Assembly (NCBI RefSeq): GCF_000377505.1
Contig: NZ_KB898203.1
Coordinates: 23,187 to 87,186, forward strand
Reading direction: 5' to 3'
Source of the DNA: Paenibacillus massiliensis 2301065 = DSM 16942
Lineage (GTDB): Bacteria; Bacillota; Bacilli; Paenibacillales; Paenibacillaceae
DNA: 64,000 bases
Shown here: positions 1 to 8,085 of the stretch, piece after piece
How positions within the stretch are numbered: the stretch's first letter is position 1
Layout: each line of letters begins with the position of its first letter
The notes under the pieces: model-generated
The model's database searches: none
What the model was told of the DNA's origin: nothing
What the model saw: the letters and a program-made list of their open reading frames with translations, nothing else
Program-made: the position numbers and the translations under genes

Positions 1-1
1 C

Positions 2-742
2 AAAATGTCCGATGATGCTGGTTACCGGGTGATTTTCACAATCTCCCTGGGTATCTATGTTGGTGGTGTCGTACTGAGCTTTTTCTTGAAAAAACGCAAA
101 GTCGAAGGGACGTATCATTGGCTGGAGCCCGTTCATCGCTTGCGAGGAGAGAAGAGCTGGAGATGGCTTTCCTTGGGGCTCGTCGCACAGGGTGTGCGTG
201 AAGGTGTATATTCGTTTTTGTTCATCCTGATGGTCTATGTCGTCACGAATCAGGAATGGAAGCTGGGGCAATTCTCGTTAATTACCTCGGCGGTATCCTT
301 GTTCAGCTTCTGGGCAGTCGGCAAATGGCTGAAGCCGCGATTTCGAACGTCGGGAATGCTGCTCGGCGCTGTATTGCTGGTGGCTGTTATGTGCCCATTA
401 CTGTGGAAAATGAACTACACAATACTACTGCTCGCTGGAGCTGGAACGGCATTGTTCATTCCGCTGTATATCATCCCCATGATCTCCTTAGGCTTCGATC
501 TCATGGCGGCATCGGGGGAGGATGTCAAGCTGCGGGTAGAATTGGTCGTCCTGCGTGAGCTGAGCCTGATGACGGGGCGCTTGGTCGGTACACTGATATT
601 TATCGGTGTGTTGTCACTCAGTCAAGCTCCACAAGTGATCATCTGGCTGCTGATTGGCCTTGGAACAGCTCCAGTCTTAGGGTGGCTGTGCATACGTCCG
701 GTGCTGCAGTCTGCAGGCTGGCAGTCGAAGCCTGATGCTTGA
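2..742 (+). CDS. MFS-type transporter, C-terminal part (truncated by window edge)
   Basis: The frame is open to the left edge, so this is the C-terminal portion of a larger protein; the ATG at 5 is probably internal. The visible 245 residues hold about six hydrophobic segments separated by short basic loops (a KKRK loop near residue 30 and another basic stretch near residue 50), the pattern of the second half of a 12-helix major facilitator protein. The protein should sit in the cytoplasmic membrane. Substrate cannot be told from this half. It converges with the oxidoreductase gene that ends at 782. Confidence is good for membrane transporter, moderate for MFS. Confidence 0.7.
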   Translation, partial: KMSDDAGYRVIFTISLGIYVGGVVLSFFLKKRKVEGTYHWLEPVHRLRGEKSWRWLSLGLVAQGVREGVYSFLFILMVYVVTNQEWKLGQFSLITSAVSLFSFWAVGKWLKPRFRTSGMLLGAVLLVAVMCPLLWKMNYTILLLAGAGTALFIPLYIIPMISLGFDLMAASGEDVKLRVELVVLRELSLMTGRLVGTLIFIGVLSLSQAPQVIIWLLIGLGTAPVLGWLCIRPVLQSAGWQSKPDA

Positions 743-752
743 TGCATCAGGC
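729..752. terminator. Possible hairpin between convergent genes
   Basis: The arms AGCCTGATGC and GCATCAGGCT form a near-perfect stem that includes the stop codon of the transporter gene. There is no strong T-run on either side, so intrinsic termination is uncertain. Its position between two convergent genes is the main support. Confidence 0.35.
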
Positions 753-781
753 TCGTTGCAACACATTCTCTTATGTAGATC

Positions 782-2014
782 TCATGGGGGGCTATGGTGC
801 GGTGATGGCTTGGTTGTACGGGTCAGCGAGAAGAGCTCCAGTTCAGGACGTGATGTCCCGGTGATCTCATCAGTAAGCAGCTGTGCAGCCATCATACTCG
901 TCACAGCACCATTCCCACCATATCCCTCCAGGAAATAGCAATGTGGGAAACGAGGATGACCCCCTATATAAGGCAAGCCATCATGCGTAGTGCCAAAGAC
1001 GGCCCCCCATGCATAATCAATCTGCAAATCTTGCCTCGGAAAGTGTTCTTGCAGACGCTCCAGCAGGACCTTTTGTTGATGAACGATACGCCGTTCGCGT
1101 TCCTCGGGTATGAGCACATCTTCATCGAGGCCTCCACAAATGATTCGATTATCTACCGTGGTGCGCATGTACAGATAGGGCCTAGCTGTCTCCCAGATCA
1201 GGCAGCGTTCATACCAGTCATCCAGATTGTTGACAGGCTTCGTCACGATGGCGTAAGAGCTCTCCAGCACTGCCCCTGCATCACGTTTGATTTCTTGTGT
1301 CTCATACCCTGTGGAGAAGACAACCCGCTGTGCACGGATTCGACCGTCAGGAGTGTGGCAGAGAACGCCATCCTCCAGAAATTCCAATCGCTTGGCCTCG
1401 GTATTCTCATATATACGTAGACCTTTCTCTACAGCCGATTGAAGTAGACCCAGCGCGAAGCGGAACGGGTTCACCTCGGCATCCCCGCTCGTGTACAAAG
1501 CTGCAGGCTTCGTGAAAGGTAGACGATGGCTTATATCTTGGGCGTTCCAATAATCTACAGGGAAATCATGTGCTCTGAGATGCTCATATTCCGTCTGCAG
1601 CTTGGACATATCCTCCGGTGTACTAGCGTAATATAAGCTGCTGCGTCGGATGAACTTCGGGTCTGTCGGGATATTTTTGCTTAGCATCTCCAGCTGCTCC
1701 AGCGACTGCTGACACATTTTATAGAATAGTACCCCGTTCTCTTCTCCGAAAGTGTTCATGAATGAAGTCAACGACTTGTCATTGCTGTATTGTAATAGCC
1801 CTGTGTTAGCAGAGGAGCTTCCGTGAGCCACCTTTCTCTTGTCGATCAGCACGGTGTCCACTTGCCGATCTGTGAGCAGTCGGGAGATCAACGAGCCGCC
1901 CATACCGCCACCTATGATTAATACATCACAGCTAATATCTTCGGTTAACGGAGAATGCTGCGAGGTTTTACCTACAGTTGTTGGCCAATATAAACGTCCA
2001 TTCGTTAAGATCAT
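782..2014 (-). CDS. FAD-dependent oxidoreductase, DAO family
   Basis: This is a 410-residue flavoprotein of the D-amino-acid oxidase/glycine oxidase superfamily. The dinucleotide-binding fingerprint VLIIGGGMGGSLISRLL lies about 33 residues from the N-terminus, followed by an acidic strand end (VLIDKR). Near the C-terminus, GGHPRFPHCYFLEGYGGNG matches the second FAD-contacting region of DAO enzymes. It probably oxidises an amine or amino acid with O2 or a quinone as acceptor; the substrate is not evident. Two ATGs lie in frame: the one at 2014 sits about 8 bases after an AAGGGA ribosome site, while the one at 2020 is only 2 bases from it, so 2014 is preferred. It is a single gene convergent with the transporter. 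Confidence 0.85.
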   Translation of the reverse strand: MILTNGRLYWPTTVGKTSQHSPLTEDISCDVLIIGGGMGGSLISRLLTDRQVDTVLIDKRKVAHGSSSANTGLLQYSNDKSLTSFMNTFGEENGVLFYKMCQQSLEQLEMLSKNIPTDPKFIRRSSLYYASTPEDMSKLQTEYEHLRAHDFPVDYWNAQDISHRLPFTKPAALYTSGDAEVNPFRFALGLLQSAVEKGLRIYENTEAKRLEFLEDGVLCHTPDGRIRAQRVVFSTGYETQEIKRDAGAVLESSYAIVTKPVNNLDDWYERCLIWETARPYLYMRTTVDNRIICGGLDEDVLIPEERERRIVHQQKVLLERLQEHFPRQDLQIDYAWGAVFGTTHDGLPYIGGHPRFPHCYFLEGYGGNGAVTSMMAAQLLTDEITGTSRPELELFSLTRTTKPSPHHSPP

Positions 2015-2275
2015 CTCCATCGTCCCTTCAAAAAAATATATAAGAACAGCTTGTTAATTGCTTTTTTGTATTGTTCAGAAAAGGTCATTATTTCTGTTGT
2101 GTCATAAAATTCGTAGTATAGGACAATCTAACTAGCGATGAAGTTACTGGACTGATCTGCCTGACTACATATCAGATTTGGGCCTGCCTGAGCGATTGTG
2201 CGGTGGGCACTTGCTCGTATAGATATACAGGCGGCTTGGTCCAGCAAACATCTACATGATGAAGGAGGACATACC

Positions 2276-2509
2276 ATGCAATCCATGCAAATGCAGCCTT
2301 TAACCACGAAAGAACTGGAGTACATTATGGATTCCATTTCCAATGAGGAGCTACTGTTGAAGCAGTGCACAGCTACAGCGGCCTCCAGCCAGCAGCCAGC
2401 CATTCAGCAAGCTTGCATGCAGTTCGCACGAACTCATGAGCAGCACCTGAACATGCTGATCCAGGCTCTGCATCAGCATCAGCAGCTGGCTCCTACCCAG
2501 CCCCAATAA
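2276..2509 (+). CDS. Small coat-like protein, CotF/ferritin-like helical type
   Basis: This 77-residue protein is rich in Gln, Met, Ala and His. It reads as a short helical protein (TTKELEYIMDSISNEELLLK) resembling the small coat proteins that accompany CotF-family proteins in Paenibacillus and Bacillus. The start is set by GAAGGAGG about 7 bases before ATG 2276; the upstream in-frame extension to 2198 has no ribosome site. The CotF-like gene at 2630 follows in the same direction, 120 bases on, suggesting a sporulation-time unit. The role as a coat protein is inferred from composition and neighbour, not from a clear motif. Confidence 0.7.
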   Translation: MQSMQMQPLTTKELEYIMDSISNEELLLKQCTATAASSQQPAIQQACMQFARTHEQHLNMLIQALHQHQQLAPTQPQ

Positions 2510-2629
2510 CGATTCGAGAGTCTATCTGTCAGCAGCCTGGCTCATTAAGCTTTACGACATCCACTCAGCATGCAGCCTAGGGTCATTCGTCCCTAAGCTC
2601 GAACAATTGATCAAGGAGGGAACACGTTC

Positions 2630-3019
2630 ATGTATTCCAATCAAAACACTAGTTCATTTATGCCCGAAGAGGATTTGCTGTATACCATCCTGGCCGATCT
2701 GAAGCGCACATCCCGAGAGTATACGACGGCCACGACAGAATCTGCATGTCCTACCGTTCGTCAGCTATTCAACGATCTGACTGGTGCCACACTTCGGCAG
2801 CAAGGAGATCTCTTCCGTCTCATGCAGCAAAATCAGATGTATACATTGGGCGGAAAAGCGCTTCGTCAGGAAATGGACAAGCAGATCCAGGAGGCGCACA
2901 AGACTCAGCAAAAATGCCAGCAATTCATGCAACAAAAGCAGGCTTCCACTAGTGGCATGTACGGTCAAGCTCAGCAACAGGGGCACTACGGCCATACAAG
3001 CAATTCTTATTATATGTAA
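2630..3019 (+). CDS. Spore coat protein, CotF-like family
   Basis: This 129-residue protein has an N-terminal helical core (EEDLLYTILADLKRTSREY) typical of CotF/YhcQ-type coat proteins. A C-terminal tail rich in Gln, Gly, Tyr and Ser ends in HTSNSYYM, a composition common in coat proteins that cross-link or assemble on the spore surface. AAGGAGGG lies about 9 bases before the ATG. It follows the 77-residue coat-like gene and is closed by the strong terminator at 3056. Likely mother-cell expressed; no promoter was assigned. Family call is moderately firm, exact homologue unknown. Confidence 0.75.
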   Translation: MYSNQNTSSFMPEEDLLYTILADLKRTSREYTTATTESACPTVRQLFNDLTGATLRQQGDLFRLMQQNQMYTLGGKALRQEMDKQIQEAHKTQQKCQQFMQQKQASTSGMYGQAQQQGHYGHTSNSYYM

Positions 3020-3055
3020 ACGAGTGTAGTTGCCTTTGAAGCAGTGATACTTGTG

Positions 3056-3094
3056 ACCGCCTGTATCCTTATTATGGAGCAGGCGGTTTTTTTT
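3056..3094 (+). terminator. Intrinsic terminator after coat genes
   Basis: The arms ACCGCCTG and CAGGCGGT enclose a loop of about 17 bases, and the stem is followed directly by a run of eight T. This ends the coat-gene unit ahead of the AlaR-like regulator gene. Confidence 0.85.
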
Positions 3095-3211
3095 GCTTTG
3101 TAATTATTGTTATCTATGATTACTCTAAAGGATTTCTCACAAATGCTTGCTTTGCATAGCTAATGAATTATTGTAATATGAATATTAATCTCTTTTCGTG
3201 GAGGCTTATAC

Positions 3212-3712
3212 ATGACACAGGTGAATGAATTAAAGCTGAGAATTATGGATCTCTTGAAGGAAGATGCGAGAAGGACCCCTTCACTGCTTGCAACCATGCT
3301 GGGTGCAACGGAGGAGGAGGTCAAATCCGCCATTCAAGAGCTTGAAGATGAGCATGTCATTGTTAAATACGCAGCAGTGGTCAACTGGGACAAGGTGGAC
3401 GACGAGAAGGTAACAGCCTTGATCGAGGTTCAAATTACACCAGAGCGTGGCAGAGGGTTCGAAGGAATTGCCGAGCGAATCTATTTGTATCCACAAGTGA
3501 AATCTGTCTATTTAATGTCAGGAGCCTATGATCTGCTTGTGGAAGTGGAGGGTCGCAATTTGCGTGAGGTTGCAAATTTTGTGTCCGAGAAGCTCTCCCC
3601 AATTGATTCAGTACTATCTACCAAGACGAATTTCACATTGAAAAAATACAAGCAGGACGGCATTATCTTCGAAGACAAGGAAGAAGATAAGCGCCTGAAG
3701 ATTTCACCATAA
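3212..3712 (+). CDS. alaR: Lrp/AsnC-family regulator, AlaR-like
   Basis: This 166-residue regulator has an N-terminal helix-turn-helix (about residues 5-55, including SLLATMLGATEEEVKSAI) and a C-terminal RAM/AsnC effector domain (about 70-145) that normally binds an amino acid and assembles octamers. It lies 16 bases upstream of an alanine-type aminotransferase gene in the same direction, the arrangement of B. subtilis alaR-alaT (yugG-yugH). By that parallel it should activate its own operon, perhaps in response to alanine. GTGGAGG lies before the ATG. The family is certain; the alaR symbol is by context. Confidence 0.85.
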   Translation: MTQVNELKLRIMDLLKEDARRTPSLLATMLGATEEEVKSAIQELEDEHVIVKYAAVVNWDKVDDEKVTALIEVQITPERGRGFEGIAERIYLYPQVKSVYLMSGAYDLLVEVEGRNLREVANFVSEKLSPIDSVLSTKTNFTLKKYKQDGIIFEDKEEDKRLKISP

Positions 3713-3728
3713 GAAAGAAGGATATCCT

Positions 3729-4943
3729 ATGACTCTCAAACAGCAGCAGGAATCTGTCACACATAGCAAACCAATGAGCTCTTATCTGGCGCCACAGGTC
3801 CGTGATATCCCGCCTTCAGGCATTCGCAAATTTTTTGATCTCGTAGGCACCAATAAAAATATTATCACACTGGGTGTCGGTGAACCGGATTTCGTTACGC
3901 CATGGCATGTAAGGGAAGCGTGTGTATATTCACTGGAGCGGGGCTTCACGAGCTACACCTCCAATGCAGGGACACCAGAGCTCCGCGAGGCGATCAGCGA
4001 TTATCTGGATGAGCGGTTTTCTGTACGCTATGATGCGAAGAATGAGATAATAGTAACGGTAGGGGGAAGCGAAGCCATTGATCTGGCCCTTCGTGCCCTT
4101 ATTACCCCAGGGGATGAGATTCTCATTCCTGAGCCTAGCTATATTTCCTATTCTCCTATTGCTTATATTGGCGGAGGCGTGCCTGTCGGCATCGAGATGT
4201 TCGCTGATAATAACTTCAAGCTGACGGCTGAAGCACTGGAGGCCAAGATCACACCTCGCTCGAAGGTGCTCATTCTGTGCTATCCGAGCAATCCGACTGG
4301 AGGAACGATGACCTATGAGGATTGGCTGCCGATCGCCGAGGTTGTGAAGAAGCATGATTTGATTGTGATCTCGGATGAAATCTATGCCGAGCTTACCTAT
4401 GGTCAGAATCATTCGAGCTTTGCCTCTGTTCCTGGCATGAAGGACCGTACCATTCTGGTGAGTGGCTTCTCCAAAGCCTTCGCTATGACAGGCTGGAGAG
4501 TGGGCTACACCTGCGGACATCCGGAGCTGATTTCGGCGATGCTGAAAATTCATCAGTATACCGTCATGTGTGCTTCGTCCATGGGACAGGTAGCCGCCCT
4601 TGAAGCATTGCGCAACGGTAAAGAGGAGAAGGAGCGCATGGTCGATTCCTATAATCAGCGCCGTCGATTAATGGTGCAAGGGCTAAAGGATATCGGTCTC
4701 GATTGCCATGAACCACAAGGAGCGTTTTATGTCTTTCCGAGCATTCAGTCTACCGGCCTGAGCTCCGATGAATTCGCCCAGAGACTTCTCGCAGAAGGCA
4801 ATGTGGCTGCCGTGCCAGGGAATGTATTTGGATTGGGCGGAGAAGGCTACCTTCGCTGCTCTTATGCGACTTCAGTAGCACAATTGACCGAGGCACTCGA
4901 TCGAATCGGACAATTTGTGTATAAAGTTAAAAAAGAAGGATAA
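3729..4943 (+). CDS. alaT: PLP-dependent aminotransferase class I/II, AlaT-like
   Basis: The product is a 404-residue fold-type I aminotransferase. Visible landmarks are YTSNAGTPELREAISDYL (substrate/PLP region), YPSNPTGGTM, SDEIYAELTYG with the ring-contacting Asp and Tyr, and the Schiff-base lysine in SGFSKAFAMTGWR (Lys249). It is expected to be a cytoplasmic transaminase, probably alanine-pyruvate or a broad class like B. subtilis AlaT/PatA. The AlaR-like regulator gene just upstream supports a role in alanine synthesis. The ATG follows AAAGAAGGATATCCT, a moderate ribosome site. Substrate preference is inferred. Confidence 0.88.
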   Translation: MTLKQQQESVTHSKPMSSYLAPQVRDIPPSGIRKFFDLVGTNKNIITLGVGEPDFVTPWHVREACVYSLERGFTSYTSNAGTPELREAISDYLDERFSVRYDAKNEIIVTVGGSEAIDLALRALITPGDEILIPEPSYISYSPIAYIGGGVPVGIEMFADNNFKLTAEALEAKITPRSKVLILCYPSNPTGGTMTYEDWLPIAEVVKKHDLIVISDEIYAELTYGQNHSSFASVPGMKDRTILVSGFSKAFAMTGWRVGYTCGHPELISAMLKIHQYTVMCASSMGQVAALEALRNGKEEKERMVDSYNQRRRLMVQGLKDIGLDCHEPQGAFYVFPSIQSTGLSSDEFAQRLLAEGNVAAVPGNVFGLGGEGYLRCSYATSVAQLTEALDRIGQFVYKVKKEG

Positions 4944-4970
4944 GAAGTTTGAAAAATTTACAAAATATGC

Positions 4971-4998
4971 TTTTCATTTTTGGAATATGTGTTATAAT
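4971..4998 (+). promoter_or_regulatory. Putative sigma-A promoter of the Spo0E-like gene
   Basis: TTTTCA at 4971-4976 and a perfect TATAAT at 4993-4998 are separated by 16 bases in an AT-rich stretch, about 40 bases upstream of the Spo0E-like start. The -10 is strong and the -35 weak. Confidence 0.5.
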
Positions 4999-5039
4999 TT
5001 GTAATCGTTAAGGGAAGATCATTTCAAGGAGGAATGTTT

Positions 5040-5264
5040 TTGATTTGCGTCGAACAACAACAGCCTAAGTCAGTCGCAAGCAGCATTTCTCTGGAAGACG
5101 AAATACTGTACCTGCGCGATGAAATGGTGAGGATGTTCCAACAGGAGGAGTCACTTACTTCTGATTTGGTAGTCGAGATCAGTTGTCAGCTGGATCTGAA
5201 GATCAATGAATATATGAAATCATATTATGTGAAGAAGAGCTTTAAGTCATTGCACTCTGGGTGA
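5040..5264 (+). CDS. Spo0E-like sporulation regulatory aspartyl phosphatase
   Basis: This 74-residue protein belongs to the Spo0E/YisI/YnzD family, which dephosphorylates Spo0A-P and so delays sporulation. The signature S-x-Q-L-D is present as SCQLDLKINEY (Ser48-Tyr58), after a first helix EDEILYLRDEMVRMF; the two helices form the expected antiparallel pair. The start is best placed at TTG 5040, 7 bases after AAGGAGG; the ATG at 5034 almost touches the ribosome site. It has its own TATAAT promoter and terminator, so it is monocistronic. Family assignment is strong; target is inferred from family knowledge. Confidence 0.85.
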   Translation: MICVEQQQPKSVASSISLEDEILYLRDEMVRMFQQEESLTSDLVVEISCQLDLKINEYMKSYYVKKSFKSLHSG

Positions 5265-5279
5265 TTTAAGCTTGAATTG

Positions 5280-5306
5280 GGGGACCCTTCGGGGTCTTCT
5301 TTTGTT
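5280..5306 (+). terminator. Short terminator after the Spo0E-like gene
   Basis: A GGACCC/GGGTC stem with a UUCG-like loop is followed by TCTTCTTTTG. The stem is short but GC-rich and sits immediately after the stop codon. Confidence 0.6.
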
Positions 5307-5358
5307 GTACCCTTCACTTGTGCTATATTGAAAGAATGAATGGGAGGGCTGGAATTAG

Positions 5359-5916
5359 ATGAGAATGATGCGGTTGGTGCTTGGGGTATTTGCTATTATT
5401 TTGCTGGCAGGCTGTGGAGCAAAGGAGGATACATTCTCCATATTTATTATTGATAACCAAGGAGACCCTGGCCAGATCCAGGATCAGATGCAGCAGTTGC
5501 TACAGGAGAAGCTGGGGGAAGAGGGAACCAAGATCGAGGTGGCTGCGAGTCCAATTTATGATAGGCAGAAGCTGTTAATTGAATACGTTGCGGGTGAGCA
5601 TGACCTGTTCATTCTACCGGAAGAGGATATGAAGATAAATGGAAATCAAGGTGGCAATCTACCTCTTGATGAATATTTTGATGCAGATACGTACAAGAAC
5701 GGTGTTTTTGAAGGCGGTGTCTTCAAGCCGGTGAACCGGGATGGCAAGGAAGTGGAGGATATCGTGCAGGAGACGCATCTGTATGGAATTCCGGCAGCAG
5801 AGACGGCGTTATTTCAGGATTTAAAGTATACTTCTCCTAATTTGTTCGTGACGGTTCCGCCTAGAACCTCCAATATTGATGAAGCAATCAAAGTAATAAA
5901 GGCTATCGTGGAATAA
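5359..5916 (+). CDS. Putative lipoprotein of unknown function
   Basis: This 185-residue protein starts with a lipoprotein signal peptide: a basic start (MRMMR), a hydrophobic run and the lipobox LLAGC at about residues 16-20, so it should be lipidated and held on the outer face of the membrane. The mature part has no motif I recognise; it is mixed alpha/beta in appearance, with acidic patches (EEDMKINGNQGG). GGGAGGG lies about 10 bases before the ATG. The cobalamin adenosyltransferase gene follows after 39 bases, but no functional link is evident. Confidence 0.75.
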   Translation: MRMMRLVLGVFAIILLAGCGAKEDTFSIFIIDNQGDPGQIQDQMQQLLQEKLGEEGTKIEVAASPIYDRQKLLIEYVAGEHDLFILPEEDMKINGNQGGNLPLDEYFDADTYKNGVFEGGVFKPVNRDGKEVEDIVQETHLYGIPAAETALFQDLKYTSPNLFVTVPPRTSNIDEAIKVIKAIVE

Positions 5917-5955
5917 GGGCAATGAAGAGATAAGTGCTGAAGGAGAGGATAGACA

Positions 5956-6525
5956 GTGGGAGTATATACACGTACAGGTGATGAAGGACAGACCTCGGTG
6001 ATCGGAGGACGAGTCCGCAAGGATGATGATCGCGTCGAGGCTTATGGCACGATAGACGAATTGAACAGCTTTGTGGGACAGGCTATTAGCTTTGCTGAAG
6101 GCGAGCTGTTCCAGGATGTGCGTGAGCAGCTGCAGGAAATCCAGCAGGAGCTGTTCGATTGCGGGTCTGATCTGGCGTTCGTCAAGCTGAATGAGAGCAA
6201 GTACAAGGTGAAGGACGAAATGTCGGCACGGCTGGAGCAATGGATTGACCGCTGTGAGGAGGAGAATCCGAAGGTCGAGCGTTTTATCATTCCTGGTGGG
6301 AGTCAGCTCTCATCGACGCTGCATGTGTGCAGAACAGTGTGTCGCCGTGCGGAACGTCGCGCAGTTACACTAGGAGCGCATACCGATATTAATCCGGCTG
6401 TAAGAATGTATCTAAATCGGCTATCCGATTATTTCTTCGTACTAGCGCGTACTGCCAATGTACGGCTTGGTGTTCCCGATGTGGAGTACTTGCGGAGCAA
6501 AAAGGTGTTCGGGAGAAAAAAATGA
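5956..6525 (+). CDS. pduO: Cob(I)alamin adenosyltransferase, PduO type
   Basis: This 189-residue ATP:corrinoid adenosyltransferase transfers the adenosyl group of ATP to Co(I) of cobalamin, making coenzyme B12. The N-terminal ATP loop YTRTGDEGQTSVIGG and VEAYGTIDELNSFVG are classic PduO-type markers; the C-terminal helix VCRTVCRRAERRAV and LNRLSDYFFVLAR complete the family pattern. The start is GTG at 5956, with AGGAGAGG about 8 bases upstream. The stop overlaps the start of the RluA gene by four bases (ATGA), so the two are translationally coupled, though the functions are unrelated. Confidence 0.93.
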   Translation: MGVYTRTGDEGQTSVIGGRVRKDDDRVEAYGTIDELNSFVGQAISFAEGELFQDVREQLQEIQQELFDCGSDLAFVKLNESKYKVKDEMSARLEQWIDRCEEENPKVERFIIPGGSQLSSTLHVCRTVCRRAERRAVTLGAHTDINPAVRMYLNRLSDYFFVLARTANVRLGVPDVEYLRSKKVFGRKK

Positions 6526-7484
6526 CACTGTATTACAAGCCAATTGAATATATAATATCCCCGGAGGAGGATGGACTACTGCTCAAGACGATTTTACAGA
6601 AGCGTATGGGCGTATCCCGCAAGCTCCTCTCCCGTCTCAAGCTGACGGAGCAGGGGATTATGCTGAATGGAGAGCGGGTATACATCAGTGTGCGTGTATC
6701 TACGGGGGATCTCATTCAGCTTCGGATGGAGCAGGAGGTATCAGAGGACATTTTGCCTGAGCCCATACCGTTCGACATTTTGTACGAGGATGAGCATTTG
6801 CTGGTTGTGAACAAGGCTGCGGGTCTGATCGTGCATCCGACGCATGGTCACTACACGGGGACACTGGCTAATGGAATTGTTCACTACTGGCGTGAACAGG
6901 GGCTTGCTTACCGCTTCAGACCGGTTCATCGGCTTGATCAGGAGACGAGCGGGGCGCTTGCGATTGCGAAGAATCCTTATGTGCACCAGCATATCTCGGA
7001 GCAGATGATTGCAGGCACAGTAGATAAGCTGTATACAGCGTTCGTGCATGGCAGCCCGCCGCATCCCACCGGAATGCTGGACGGGCCTATTGATCGTGAT
7101 CCGGAGGAGCCGCATCGACGCATCGTTACGCCAACAGGCTATCCGGCGCTGACCAAATATCAGGTGGAGCAGCAGTGGGCGGCAGCGTGCAAGGTATCTC
7201 TGAAGCTGGAGAGTGGCCGTACACATCAGATTCGAGTGCATATGACGCATCTGGGGTGCTCGCTGATTGGAGACAAGATGTACAAGCACAGGCCAATGGC
7301 TGCCGATTCACCGGAGAGCTTGGCGTTCGAGGTTCTGGACATGCGCATCAAGAGACATGCACTGCATGCCTCCAAGCTGGTACTGGACCATCCGATTACC
7401 CGAGAGCGACTCGTATTCCAGGCACCGTTACCCGAGGACATGGCAAGCCTGGAACGGTATTTGAATAGTAATAGTAAAGATTAA
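6522..7484 (+). CDS. RluA-family pseudouridine synthase
   Basis: This 320-residue RNA pseudouridine synthase has an N-terminal S4-like segment (LLSRLKLTEQGIMLNG, about residues 35-55). The catalytic motif HRLDQETSG follows, with Asp139 as the likely nucleophile, then SLKLESGRTHQIRVHM. It isomerises uridine to pseudouridine in rRNA or tRNA; the exact site cannot be told among RluA/RluC/RluD-like paralogues (B. subtilis YjbO/YlyB/YhcT types). Coupled to the adenosyltransferase gene by an ATGA overlap. Confidence 0.92.
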   Translation: MTLYYKPIEYIISPEEDGLLLKTILQKRMGVSRKLLSRLKLTEQGIMLNGERVYISVRVSTGDLIQLRMEQEVSEDILPEPIPFDILYEDEHLLVVNKAAGLIVHPTHGHYTGTLANGIVHYWREQGLAYRFRPVHRLDQETSGALAIAKNPYVHQHISEQMIAGTVDKLYTAFVHGSPPHPTGMLDGPIDRDPEEPHRRIVTPTGYPALTKYQVEQQWAAACKVSLKLESGRTHQIRVHMTHLGCSLIGDKMYKHRPMAADSPESLAFEVLDMRIKRHALHASKLVLDHPITRERLVFQAPLPEDMASLERYLNSNSKD

Positions 7485-7536
7485 ATGGGTCTGTTGAAGG
7501 CCCCGATCAGCGATGGAATGTAACTGGAGGGATATC

Positions 7537-7902
7537 ATGAGTAACTTGATCGTCTATCAATATGATAAATGCGGGACCTGTCGAAAGGCAGTCAAATGGT
7601 TGAAGGAGCAGGATCACGAGCTGGAGCTTCGCCCTATTTTTGACCAACCGCCAAATGTCGAGGAGTTAGCTCTGCTCGTTGCCAATAGCGGTCTGGAGCT
7701 TAAGAAGTTCTTCAACACGAGTGGAGAGGTCTACAAGGAGCTTCAGCTGAAGGACAAGCTACCTGGCATGAGCCGGGAAGAGCAGCTGGCCTTGCTTGCC
7801 TCTAATGGAAGGCTGATCAAGAGGCCGATCGTCACAGATGGAGACCAGGTTACGGTGGGCTTCAAGGAGGAAGCCTTCACCGAGGTATGGAGCAAGGCAT
7901 AG
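7537..7902 (+). CDS. ArsC/Spx-family thioredoxin-fold protein
   Basis: This 121-residue protein of the ArsC/Spx/MgsR superfamily carries CGTC in YDKCGTCRKAVKWL (about residues 11-14), the redox-active CxxC of a thioredoxin-like fold, and the conserved RPI in GRLIKRPIVTDG. Such proteins act as arsenate reductase-like enzymes (YffB type) or as RNA-polymerase-binding regulators. The Lys-Arg-Pro-Ile region fits both, so function stays open. ATG 7537 with CTGGAGGG about 5 bases upstream is preferred to the ATG at 7513, which lies before that ribosome site. Confidence 0.82.
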   Translation: MSNLIVYQYDKCGTCRKAVKWLKEQDHELELRPIFDQPPNVEELALLVANSGLELKKFFNTSGEVYKELQLKDKLPGMSREEQLALLASNGRLIKRPIVTDGDQVTVGFKEEAFTEVWSKA

Positions 7903-7974
7903 TTCGAGCTATAAGGCTGTAGTCGCCTGCTGACCAGATTGACTAGCCTGATTATGCTATATGCTGCAAGCCGA

Positions 7975-8013
7975 GTGCATTTACCGGGTGCATTTACCGG
8001 GTGCATTTACTGG
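7975..8013. repeat. 13-bp direct repeat, three copies
   Basis: GTGCATTTACCGG occurs three times head to tail at 7975, 7988 and 8001; the third copy has one change (ACTGG). It lies in the 180-base gap before the exonuclease gene, about 70 bases from the start codon. No role is known. Confidence 0.9.
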
Positions 8014-8085
8014 AAGTCACGCCGTTCTTATACGAGGTATGCTATACTTGGATGAAATATTACACGAATAGGAGCGGAACGAGAA

